Source of the DNA: Solirubrobacterales bacterium
Lineage (GTDB): Bacteria; Actinomycetota; Thermoleophilia; Solirubrobacterales; Thermoleophilaceae
Assembly (NCBI GenBank): GCA_012718975.1
Contig: JAAYBF010000069.1
Location: 1 to 42,245 of the forward strand
Direction: 5' to 3'
DNA: 42,245 nucleotides
Shown here: positions 1 through 6,851 of the stretch, in pieces
How the letters are laid out: every line of letters begins with the position of its first letter
How positions within the stretch are numbered: the first letter of the stretch is position 1
Translations under genes and position numbers: made by a program
Notes under the pieces: generated by a model
Told to the model about the DNA's origin: nothing
The model's input: the letters and a program-made list of their open reading frames with translations, nothing else
Databases searched by the model: none

Positions 1-276
1 ATGCCCGAGGACCCGGCGATCCCCGCGCCGGAGGTGCCCGCGCTCGCCAGCTTCGAGCGGACCGCGATCCCCGACAGCGAGGTCCTCCAGCGCGAGCAGC
101 GCACCGACGTCGCCGGCCCGCTCACCGCGGCCGCCTACGCGGTCGTCGCCGCGATCGCGCTGTCACTCCTCGCGCTGTTGGCGTGGGGGCTGCACCGCCT
201 GGCCGCGACGGCCCCGGGCAGGGCCGGTCCGCCACCGTCCGGGCGATCCGGCGACATACTGGTGGCCAGCGCATGA
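1..276 (+). CDS. Small single-pass membrane protein, possibly 5'-truncated
   Basis: I do not recognise this 91-residue protein. Its first half is acidic and proline-rich. One strongly hydrophobic segment follows at about residues 42-66, and the tail is short and basic with Gly/Pro. An ATG sits exactly at base 1, so the true start may lie outside the window and this could be the end of a longer protein. Its TGA overlaps the ATG of the flavin monooxygenase by four bases (ATGA), so the two are probably translated together. That coupling is the only hint at function; it could be a membrane partner of the oxygenase. Confidence 0.55.
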   Translation: MPEDPAIPAPEVPALASFERTAIPDSEVLQREQRTDVAGPLTAAAYAVVAAIALSLLALLAWGLHRLAATAPGRAGPPPSGRSGDILVASA

Positions 277-1790
277 ACGAGAACAGGGCAGGAGACCACT
301 TCCGGGTCGTAGTGATCGGCGCCGGCTTCGGCGGCGTCGGGACGGCGATAAAGCTCAAGCAGTCGGGCATCGAGGACTTCGCCGTCCTCGAGCGCGACAG
401 CGGCATCGGCGGCACCTGGTGGGCGAACACCTACCCGGGCTGCCAGTGCGACATCCCCTCGCACCTCTACTCCTTCTCGTTCGCGCCGAACCCGAGTTGG
501 ACGCGCACCTACGCGCCCCAGGCCGAGATCCAGCGCTACATCGCCGACGTCGCCGAGCGTGAGGGGATCGTCCCCCACATCCGCTTCGGCTGCGAGCTGC
601 AGGGCGCCGAGTGGGACGAGGACGCGGGACTCTGGCGCCTGGCGACCTCGACCGGCGCGGTCACGGCCGAGCTCGTCGTCGCCGCCCCGGGGCCGCTGGC
701 CGAGCCGTCGGTCCCGGCGATCCCCGGCCTCGACTCCTTCGCGGGCGACGTCTTCCACACCGCCCGCTGGAACCACGACATCGACCTCGCCGGGCGCCGC
801 GTCGCGGTCGTCGGGACGGGCGCCTCGGCGATCCAGGCGGTCCCGCGGATCCAGCCGCAGGTCGACCGGCTGACGCTCTTCCAGCGCACGCCGCCCTGGG
901 TGATGCCCCACGGCGAGCGCCCGATCACCGCCGCCGAGCGGTTCCTCTACCGTCGCGTTCCCGCCCTCCAGCGGCTGGTCCGCAGCGGCGTCTACTGGAG
1001 CCGCGAGGCGCTCGTGCCCGCGCTCGTCCACCGGCCGGGGCTGACCAAGGTGATCGAGCGGATCGCGCGCCGCCACCTCGCCGCCCAGGTCGCCGACCCG
1101 GTGCTGCGCGAGCGGCTGACGCCCGACTACACGATCGGCTGCAAGCGGATCCTGCCGTCCAACGACTGGTATCCGGCGATCACCCAGCCCAACGTCGACA
1201 TCGTCTTCGGCGGCCTGGAGGAGGTCCGTCCCGACGGGGTCGTCGGACCCGACGGCACGCTCCGCCCCGCCGACGCGATCGTCTTCGCGACCGGCTTCCA
1301 CGTGACCGACATGCCGCTCGCCAAGCTCGTCCGCGGGCGCGACGGCAGCACGCTGCACGAGCTCTGGCACGGCACCCCGCAGGCCTACCGCGGCGCCGCG
1401 ATGGCGGGCTTCCCGAACATGTTCTGGCTCGTCGGCCCGAACACCGGCCTCGGCCACAACTCGATCGTCTTCATGATCGAGTCCCAGCTCGCCTACGTGA
1501 TGGACGCGCTGCGGACGATGGAGGCGGTCGGCGCGAACCGGATCGAGGTCCGGCCCGAGGCCCAGGCCGCCTACAACGAGCGGCTGCAGGCGCGCATGCC
1601 GGGCACGGTCTGGAACTCCGGCGGCTGCGCGAGCTGGTACATCGACGAGAACGGCGCCAACAGCACGATCTGGCCGGACTTCACCTGGCGCTTCCGCCAG
1701 GAGACGCGCCGCTTCGACCCCGCCAGCTACACGCTCGCGAGCACTCCCCGGCCGGCCGCCGCCGAGCCCGCCCTCGCCCCGGCGGGCTAG
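273..1790 (+). CDS. Baeyer-Villiger-type flavin monooxygenase (FAD/NADPH)
   Basis: This 505-residue protein is a class B flavoprotein monooxygenase, a family that inserts oxygen into ketones or hydroxylates hydrophobic substrates using FAD, NADPH and O2. The FAD-binding motif GAGFGG lies at residues 16-21. The family fingerprint FxGxxxHTxxW is present as FAGDVFHTARW at 156-166. A second nucleotide-binding motif (GTGASA, about residue 180) binds NADPH, and an ATGFH motif follows near residue 335. I chose the ATG at 273, which overlaps the upstream stop, rather than in-frame codons further upstream. Its TAG overlaps the stop of the opposite-strand acetyltransferase. The substrate cannot be told from sequence; sterols, cyclic ketones and long-chain ketones are all possible. 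Confidence 0.92.
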   Translation: MNENRAGDHFRVVVIGAGFGGVGTAIKLKQSGIEDFAVLERDSGIGGTWWANTYPGCQCDIPSHLYSFSFAPNPSWTRTYAPQAEIQRYIADVAEREGIVPHIRFGCELQGAEWDEDAGLWRLATSTGAVTAELVVAAPGPLAEPSVPAIPGLDSFAGDVFHTARWNHDIDLAGRRVAVVGTGASAIQAVPRIQPQVDRLTLFQRTPPWVMPHGERPITAAERFLYRRVPALQRLVRSGVYWSREALVPALVHRPGLTKVIERIARRHLAAQVADPVLRERLTPDYTIGCKRILPSNDWYPAITQPNVDIVFGGLEEVRPDGVVGPDGTLRPADAIVFATGFHVTDMPLAKLVRGRDGSTLHELWHGTPQAYRGAAMAGFPNMFWLVGPNTGLGHNSIVFMIESQLAYVMDALRTMEAVGANRIEVRPEAQAAYNERLQARMPGTVWNSGGCASWYIDENGANSTIWPDFTWRFRQETRRFDPASYTLASTPRPAAAEPALAPAG

Positions 1791-2566
1791 TCGCTCCCGC
1801 CCGGGGCCCTCCGCTCCCACATCTGGATCTCGCCGAGCGAGCGGTATCCCATGCGGGCGTAGACGGGGCGGCCCATGTCGGTCGCCTGGAGCGTCGAGGT
1901 GGTGCGCCCGCGCTCGCGGGCGTCGGCGACGGCGTGGCCCATCAGCGCCCCGGCGAGGCCGCGGCCGCGCGACTGCTCGCGGGTCGCGACCAGCCATACG
2001 CTGCAGTCGTCGCCGTGGTCGAAGGCGACCAGGCCGGAGGCCAGCTCGCCGGCCTCCTCGATGCCGTAGAGGTGGAGGCCGGCGCGCGACTCGAGGTTGA
2101 CCAGGGCGCGCGCGAAGGCGCTGCGGGTGCCGTAGGCGTCGTCGTTGAGGCGGGCGAGCGCGAGCGGGTCGAGGTCGCGCGTGTAGCCGTCGGGGACGGG
2201 CGGGCGCTCGGCCTCGTCGAGGTCGAGGATCATCGCCTCGGGGTCGGCGTCGAGGACGTGGCCGTGGGCGGCCAGCCGCGCGGCGGTCGCGCGGTCGCCG
2301 TCGGGCACCCACACGGTCCAGCACGCGATCCCGGCGTCCTCGTAGGCGGCGGCGATCGCGTCGTAGTCGGTGGCGAGGCCCGCCGCGTCCCAGTAGACGA
2401 CGTCGTTGACGATCGACCGCTCCGGGACCGCCGGGGTCACCGTCATCACGTAGCCGACGCCCTCGGTGACGCGCATCCCGTCGGACGCGCCGTCGATCGT
2501 GCGCGACCACTGGGCGAGGCTGGCGATCAGCCGCCGCCAGCCCTCGGAGTCGTCGACGTGGGCCAT
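1787..2566 (-). CDS. GNAT-family N-acetyltransferase, two-domain
   Basis: The 259-residue product has a clear acetyl-CoA-binding GNAT domain in its C-terminal half. Motif A reads roughly REQSRGRGLAGALM (about residues 195-210), and a typical YARMGYRSLGE ending follows. The N-terminal half (about residues 20-125) looks like a degenerate second GNAT domain, a common arrangement in actinobacteria. The acceptor is unknown. The ATG at 2566 was chosen because a TATCAT box (2574-2579, minus strand) ends seven bases upstream and there is no Shine-Dalgarno sequence, which suggests a leaderless message. The gene diverges from the Nudix gene and converges on the monooxygenase, sharing the palindromic CTAG that supplies both stop codons. 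Confidence 0.87.
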   Translation of the reverse strand: MAHVDDSEGWRRLIASLAQWSRTIDGASDGMRVTEGVGYVMTVTPAVPERSIVNDVVYWDAAGLATDYDAIAAAYEDAGIACWTVWVPDGDRATAARLAAHGHVLDADPEAMILDLDEAERPPVPDGYTRDLDPLALARLNDDAYGTRSAFARALVNLESRAGLHLYGIEEAGELASGLVAFDHGDDCSVWLVATREQSRGRGLAGALMGHAVADARERGRTTSTLQATDMGRPVYARMGYRSLGEIQMWERRAPGGSD

Positions 2567-2572
2567 GGGCGC

Positions 2573-2579
2573 GATGATA
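2573..2579. promoter_or_regulatory. Overlapping divergent -10 boxes for GNAT and Nudix genes
   Basis: The two start codons are only 18 bases apart (2567-2584). That gap holds one A/T-rich patch in otherwise GC-rich DNA. Read on the minus strand it gives TATCAT (2579 to 2574), seven bases before the GNAT ATG. Read on the plus strand it gives GATGAT (2573-2578), six bases before the Nudix ATG. Both spacings suit leaderless transcripts. No -35 element can be placed. Promoter activity is inferred. Confidence 0.45.
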
Positions 2580-2584
2580 CGGCG

Positions 2585-3154
2585 ATGCCAGACCCCGACC
2601 ACCTGCGCGACCTGCTGCTGACCCCGGAGCAGGCGGCCGCGATGGACGCGCCGGGCAAGGTCGACGCGGCGGTTCTGGTGGCGCTGTTCGAGCGGGCCGG
2701 CGAGCCGGTCGCGGTGTTCACCGAGCGGCGCGCCGACCTGCGCCGCCACGGCGGCGAGATCTCGTTCCCGGGCGGCCGCCAGGACTTCCCCGACGAGGAT
2801 CTGCGCACCACCGCGCTGCGCGAGGCCGACGAGGAGATCGGGCTGGCGCCGGACGCCGTCGAGCTGGTCGGCGCGCTGCCGCCGGTCGGGACGATGGTCA
2901 CCGGCTTCCGGGTCCACCCGTTCGTCGGCGTGATCGAGCCCGGACAGGTGTGGGTCCCGCAGGAGACCGAGGTCGCCCAGGTGCTCGAGCTCTCGCTGAC
3001 CGACCTGCGCCGCGGCCACGAGCGCAAGCGGCTGGTTCGCCGTGGCGTCCCGTTCCGCACGACGACCTACACTGTCGACGGGCACATGGTGTGGGGCGCG
3101 ACCGCGCGGATCGTCGCGGCGCTGCTCGAGCGCGTCGATCCGTTGTTGCTGTAG
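2585..3154 (+). CDS. Nudix hydrolase, CoA pyrophosphatase (NudL) type
   Basis: This 189-residue Nudix enzyme carries the CoA-diphosphatase signature: TERRADLRRHGGEISFPGG leads directly into a Nudix box at about residues 61-87, ending in ALREADEEIGL. The family hydrolyses CoA and acyl-CoA derivatives to 3',5'-ADP and phosphopantetheine, so it may maintain the CoA pool or remove oxidised CoA. The acidic residues of READEE bind the metal. The ATG at 2585 has no Shine-Dalgarno but a GATGAT box six bases upstream. It is divergent from the acetyltransferase. Family assignment is firm; the exact substrate is inferred. Confidence 0.9.
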   Translation: MPDPDHLRDLLLTPEQAAAMDAPGKVDAAVLVALFERAGEPVAVFTERRADLRRHGGEISFPGGRQDFPDEDLRTTALREADEEIGLAPDAVELVGALPPVGTMVTGFRVHPFVGVIEPGQVWVPQETEVAQVLELSLTDLRRGHERKRLVRRGVPFRTTTYTVDGHMVWGATARIVAALLERVDPLLL

Positions 3155-3205
3155 CGCGCCCCCGATCTTTGTCCACCGGGCCAAGGGCGCCCGGCCCGCG
3201 GCGGC

Positions 3206-3211
3206 CTAGCC
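3206..3211 (+). promoter_or_regulatory. Candidate -10 box for the ATP-grasp operon
   Basis: TAGCCT ends eight bases before the GTG at 3220, fitting a leaderless or nearly leaderless transcript. No -35 element or Shine-Dalgarno is visible in the 65-base gap after the Nudix gene. Confidence 0.35.
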
Positions 3212-3219
3212 TGGACGGG

Positions 3220-4551
3220 GTGACCGGCACCGTGGCGGCGATCGAGACGCTCGACCTGGACGCGACGGCGGCGGCCGTCCAGGCGACGCTGGACGGCTGG
3301 GGCGTCTGCTTCGGCGCCGGCGCGGGCCGGTCACCCTTCGTCGTCGACCCGGTGCCGCGGATCGTCGAGGCCGGCGACTGGCGGCTGCTCGCGCGCGGGC
3401 TCGCGCAGCGCGCCGAGGCCCTGGCGGCGTTCGTCGCCGACGTCCACGGCGAGCGGCGGATCGTCGCCGACGGCGTGATGCCCGAGCGCGTCCTGGCGAC
3501 CGCCGAGCACTACGACCCGGCGATCGCCGGAGCCTTCCCCGAGCGGTTCGGCTGGGTGGCGGGGCTCGACGTCGTCTGCGACGCCGCCGGCCGGCTGGCG
3601 GTGCTCGAGGACAACATGCGCACCCCGTCAGGTCTCGCCTACGCGCTGGCGGCGCGGGCGGCCGTCGACGCCCACCTCCCCTCCCCGCCGCCGCCCGGCC
3701 GGCTCGACCCCGCGGCCGCGGTCGAGGCGCTCGGGGCGATGCTGCGCGCGGCGCTTCCGCGCGACCCGGCGGGCGATCCGCCGGCCGTCGCGCTGCTCTC
3801 CGACGGGCCGGGCAACAGCGCCTGGTACGAGCACCGCCGGCTCGCCGACCTGCTCGGGATCGCGCTGGTGGTGCCCGACGACCTCGTCCGCGCCGGTGGC
3901 CGCCTCGCCGCCCGCGACGCCGACGGTCGCGCGCGTCCGCTCGACGTGATCTACCGCCGCACCGACGAGGACCGCCTGCGCGACGCCGCCGGTGCACCGA
4001 CCTGGATCGCCGAGCTGCTGGCCGAGCCGCTGGCGGCGGGCACGCTGTCGGTGGTCAACCCGTTCGGCACCGGCGTCGCCGACGACAAGCTCGTCCACGC
4101 CTATGTCGAGGAGATGATCCGCTTCTACAAGGGCGAGCAGCCGATCCTGCCGTCGGTGCCGACCTACGACCTCGGCGACCCCGAGGTGCTCGACGAGGTC
4201 TTCCCGCGGATCGGCGAGCTGGTGGTCAAGCCGCGCGCCGGCCACGGTGGCGAGGGCGTGGTGATCTGCCCGCGCGACAGCCTCGCCACCCGCGACGAGG
4301 TCCGCCGTCGCGTCGCGGCCGATCCGGGCGGCTACGTCGCCCAGGAGGTCGTCGAGCTCTCGGCCGAGCCGACGGTGGCGCGCGGGCGGCTGGAGCCGCG
4401 TCACGTCGACCTGCGACCGTTCGTGGTCGGCGTCGGGACGGCGGCGACGGCGCTGCCGCTCGCGCTGACGCGGGTCGCGCTGACGCGCGGCTCGCTGGTC
4501 GTCAACAGCTCCCGTAACGGAGGTGCGAAGGACACATGGCTCATGGGCTGA
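3220..4551 (+). CDS. Circularly permuted ATP-grasp ligase
   Basis: This 443-residue protein belongs to the circularly permuted type-2 ATP-grasp family (DUF404/DUF407-like), related in fold to glutathionylspermidine synthase. Diagnostic motifs appear in the expected order: LEDNMRTPSG (about 130-139), YRRTDED (about 246), NPFGTGVADDK (280-290), a PILPSVPTY segment, VVKPRAGHGGEGVV, RHVDLRPF, and the terminal SRNGGAKDTW (431-440). Such enzymes are expected to form an amide or peptide bond through an acyl-phosphate; no substrate is established for this subgroup. The GTG at 3220 was preferred over far-upstream in-frame codons because of the box at 3206-3211. The end overlaps the next gene by 16 bases, and the Shine-Dalgarno of that gene (GGAGGT, 4519-4524) sits in the Gly-Gly codons of the last motif. 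Confidence 0.87.
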   Translation: MTGTVAAIETLDLDATAAAVQATLDGWGVCFGAGAGRSPFVVDPVPRIVEAGDWRLLARGLAQRAEALAAFVADVHGERRIVADGVMPERVLATAEHYDPAIAGAFPERFGWVAGLDVVCDAAGRLAVLEDNMRTPSGLAYALAARAAVDAHLPSPPPPGRLDPAAAVEALGAMLRAALPRDPAGDPPAVALLSDGPGNSAWYEHRRLADLLGIALVVPDDLVRAGGRLAARDADGRARPLDVIYRRTDEDRLRDAAGAPTWIAELLAEPLAAGTLSVVNPFGTGVADDKLVHAYVEEMIRFYKGEQPILPSVPTYDLGDPEVLDEVFPRIGELVVKPRAGHGGEGVVICPRDSLATRDEVRRRVAADPGGYVAQEVVELSAEPTVARGRLEPRHVDLRPFVVGVGTAATALPLALTRVALTRGSLVVNSSRNGGAKDTWLMG

Positions 4552-5327
4552 CCCCGACCCGCCCGCTGATCGGCGTCACGACATCGGAGGTCCGCTACGC
4601 CGAGCGGGTGTCGCAGACCCCGCAGGCGGACCCGCCGCGGCGCGAGATGGCGCTCGGCATGACCTACCTGCGGGCGATCGAGACCGCCGGCGGCATTCCG
4701 CTGGTGATGCCGCCGCTCGAGCTGGAGGCGATCGAGCCGCTGCTCGACCGCCTCAGCGGCCTCTGCCTCTCCGGCGGGCCCGACATCGACCCCGACACCT
4801 ACCACGAGCGCCCCCACCCCCAGCTCGGGCCGATCGAGCCCGACCTCGACCGCTTCGAGCTCGAGCTGGCGCGCGCCGCCGACGCGCGCGGCCTGCCGGT
4901 GCTCGCGATCTGCCGCGGCATGCAGGCGCTCAACGTCGCGCGCGGCGGCTCGCTGCACCAGCACCTGCCCGACCGGCCCGGCGTGACGATCGACCACCGC
5001 CAGCGCGAGCCCGGCGAGCAGACCGTCCACGACGTCGCGATCGCCGCCGGAAGCCGGCTGGCGCGCGTGATGCGCACCCGCGAGGCGGCGGTCAACTCCT
5101 TCCACCACCAGGCGGTCCACCGGATCGGCAACGGGCTGCGCGCCGTCGCCTGGTCGCCGGACGGGGTGATCGAGGCGGTCGAGGCGCCGGCGCGCGACTT
5201 CGCCGTCGGCGTCCAGTGGCATGCCGAGAGCCTGGTCGCCGAGCGCGAGCACGCGGCGCTGTTCGCGGGCCTCGTCGACGCCGCGATGCGCTACGAGACG
5301 GTCCCGGTCGGGGAGCGCGCCGCGTGA
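4536..5327 (+). CDS. Class I amidotransferase-fold gamma-glutamyl hydrolase (PuuD/peptidase C26-like)
   Basis: The 263-residue product matches the gamma-glutamyl-GABA hydrolase group of class I glutamine amidotransferase folds. The nucleophile is Cys126 in AICRGMQ. The His-Glu pair is H229 and E231 in QWHAE, and the oxyanion region is SGGPDIDP. These enzymes cleave gamma-glutamyl amide bonds in the cytoplasm. Start: ATG 4536 has GGAGGT 11 bases upstream. It overlaps the ATP-grasp gene by 16 bases and the next gene by four (GTGA), so all three are probably co-translated. A hydrolase between two ligases suggests turnover, editing or salvage of a gamma-glutamyl compound rather than polyamine breakdown; that is inference. 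Confidence 0.88.
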   Translation: MAHGLTPTRPLIGVTTSEVRYAERVSQTPQADPPRREMALGMTYLRAIETAGGIPLVMPPLELEAIEPLLDRLSGLCLSGGPDIDPDTYHERPHPQLGPIEPDLDRFELELARAADARGLPVLAICRGMQALNVARGGSLHQHLPDRPGVTIDHRQREPGEQTVHDVAIAAGSRLARVMRTREAAVNSFHHQAVHRIGNGLRAVAWSPDGVIEAVEAPARDFAVGVQWHAESLVAEREHAALFAGLVDAAMRYETVPVGERAA

Positions 5328-6523
5328 GCGGACGGCTGCCGAGCTGGGCCCAGTGGGTCCACTCGAACGAGTACACGCTCGGCGCCGAGGAGGAGATCAT
5401 GCTCCTCAACCCCCACGACTGGTCGCTGGCGCAGCAGATCGACCGGGTGCTGCCGCGGCTGCCCCAGGAGCTGGCCGCGCACGTCACGCGTGAGACTCAC
5501 ACCTCGGCGCTCGAGCTGGGGACCGGGGTCCACGGGACGCCGGCGGGGATCGCCGACGAGCTGCTGCGGCTGCGGCGGCTGCTGGACCGCGAGCTGTCGT
5601 CGCTCGGGCTGTGCGCGGCGAGCGCGGGGACCCACCCGTCGACGGTCTGGCACGAGACGGTCGTCTCGGGCGGGCCGCGCTACGAGGCGGTCTACGGGTC
5701 GATGCGCGAGCTGGCGCGGCGCGAGCCGACCTTCGGCCTGCACATCCACGTCGGGGTGCGCGGCCCGGCGGAGGGGATCCGGCTGTTCAACCGGATGCGC
5801 GTCCACCTGCCGCTGCTGCTCGCGCTCTCGGTCAACTCGCCGTTCTGGCAGGGGCGCGACACCGGTCTGGCGTCGGCGCGCACGCCGCTGTTCCAGGCGT
5901 TTCCGCGCGTGGGCATCCCGCGCGCCTTCCCCGACTACGAGGACTGGGTCGAGGCGGTCGACCTGCTGATCCGCTCCGACGCGTTCCCGGAGCCGACGTT
6001 CCTCTGGTGGGACGTGCGGCCCCAGCCGCGCTTCGGCACGATCGAGGTGCGCGTGCTCGACGCCCAGACGACGGTCGCCGAGACGGCGGCGCTGACGGCG
6101 CTGGTGCAGAGCGTGGCCAGGCTCGAGGTCGAGGAGGGGTACGTGCCGGCGGCCGCGATCGGCGCCCAGGAGGCGCTCGAGGAGAACCGCTTCATCGCGG
6201 CCCGCGACGGCATGCAGGCGCGGCTGATCGACCCGGTCGGCGACCGGCGGGTGGCGGCGGTCGAGGTCCTCGCCGAGCTCGTCGAGGCGTGCGCGCCGCA
6301 CGCCCGCGACCTCGGCTGCGACGCGGAGCTGGCGCTCGTGCCGGCGCTCGCCGCACGGACCGGAGCCGAGCGTCAGCTCGCCCTCGCGCGCGACGAGGGC
6401 CGGCTCCCCGGCCTGGTCTCCGGACTCGCGGACCGCTTCCTCGCGACCGGCCTCGAGCCGCCGCTGGCGCTCGAGGCGGGCGACCTCGAGCCCTACGCCT
6501 CGTCCTCGCCGGGCTCGGAGTAG
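5324..6523 (+). CDS. YbdK/GCS2-type carboxylate-amine ligase
   Basis: The 399-residue protein belongs to the glutamate-cysteine ligase family 2 (YbdK/EgtA-like). Family features are the N-terminal TLGAEEEIML, the ETHTSALELGTG segment, FGLHIHVGV near residue 140, and TIEVRVLDAQTT near residue 240, which together form the ATP, metal and glutamate site. Members join the gamma-carboxyl of glutamate to an amine with ATP. Whether the acceptor here is cysteine or something else cannot be read from sequence. The GTG start overlaps the previous stop (GTGA). The last 31 bases overlap the end of a convergent small membrane-protein gene on the other strand. Confidence 0.87.
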   Translation: MSGRLPSWAQWVHSNEYTLGAEEEIMLLNPHDWSLAQQIDRVLPRLPQELAAHVTRETHTSALELGTGVHGTPAGIADELLRLRRLLDRELSSLGLCAASAGTHPSTVWHETVVSGGPRYEAVYGSMRELARREPTFGLHIHVGVRGPAEGIRLFNRMRVHLPLLLALSVNSPFWQGRDTGLASARTPLFQAFPRVGIPRAFPDYEDWVEAVDLLIRSDAFPEPTFLWWDVRPQPRFGTIEVRVLDAQTTVAETAALTALVQSVARLEVEEGYVPAAAIGAQEALEENRFIAARDGMQARLIDPVGDRRVAAVEVLAELVEACAPHARDLGCDAELALVPALAARTGAERQLALARDEGRLPGLVSGLADRFLATGLEPPLALEAGDLEPYASSSPGSE

Positions 6524-6798
6524 TCGCGCAGCCGCCGCTCCTCCTCGGCGGCGACCTCCTCGCGCAGGCCGTCCTCGGTCAGCTCGGGCCGGCCGCTGGC
6601 GCGACGGCGGGCGTTGTTGGCCTCGAGCATCTGCGCGACATCGTCGAGCTCGAGCTCGACCTCCAGCTCGGGGCTGCGGGTCGGCTTCCAGTCGACCTGC
6701 TCGGCACCGGTGCCGGGATACCACTTGCCGAGCGCGAGCAGGATCAGGACGAAGACCGTCAGCCCGCCGGCGACCAGCCATGCGAACTCTCCTCCCAT
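6493..6798 (-). CDS. Small single-pass membrane protein with acidic coiled tail
   Basis: I do not recognise this 101-residue protein. It starts with one membrane span (about residues 5-24, AWLVAGGLTVFVLILLALG). A charged cytoplasmic region follows, rich in Glu and Arg, that probably forms helix or coiled coil (ELEVELELDD, then EEVAAEEERRLRD). The ATG at 6798 has no Shine-Dalgarno, but TATGCT ends six bases upstream on the minus strand. Its 3' end is antisense to the last 31 bases of the GCS2 ligase gene. The codon pattern and the membrane span make it a believable gene. Confidence 0.65.
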   Translation of the reverse strand: MGGEFAWLVAGGLTVFVLILLALGKWYPGTGAEQVDWKPTRSPELEVELELDDVAQMLEANNARRRASGRPELTEDGLREEVAAEEERRLRDYSEPGEDEA

Positions 6799-6804
6799 CG
6801 GTCG

Positions 6805-6810
6805 AGCATA
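6805..6810 (-). promoter_or_regulatory. Candidate -10 box for small membrane protein
   Basis: TATGCT on the minus strand ends exactly six bases before the ATG at 6798. There is no room for a ribosome binding site after the expected transcription start, so the message is probably leaderless. Confidence 0.45.
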
Positions 6811-6839
6811 GCCCGCCGATCTGGAGCCGCCCGCGGCTC

Positions 6840-6845
6840 TAGACT
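6840..6845 (+). promoter_or_regulatory. Candidate -10 box for acyl-CoA dehydrogenase
   Basis: TAGACT ends six bases before the GTG at 6852, the same spacing as the divergent box at 6805-6810. No -35 element is recognisable. Confidence 0.45.
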
Positions 6846-6851
6846 GCGCCC

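Noticed and set aside
135-2510. Very long open frame on the minus strand (791 codons)
   Set aside because: It is antisense to the monooxygenase and crosses the acetyltransferase gene. The translation is Arg/Asp/Gly-rich low complexity, typical of a shadow frame in GC-rich DNA.
3220-6523. Interpretation of the trio as a plain glutathione or polyamine-degradation operon
   Set aside because: No glutathione synthetase or polyamine oxidase/transporter genes are present, and the ATP-grasp is the circularly permuted type, not GshB. A specific pathway name would overreach.
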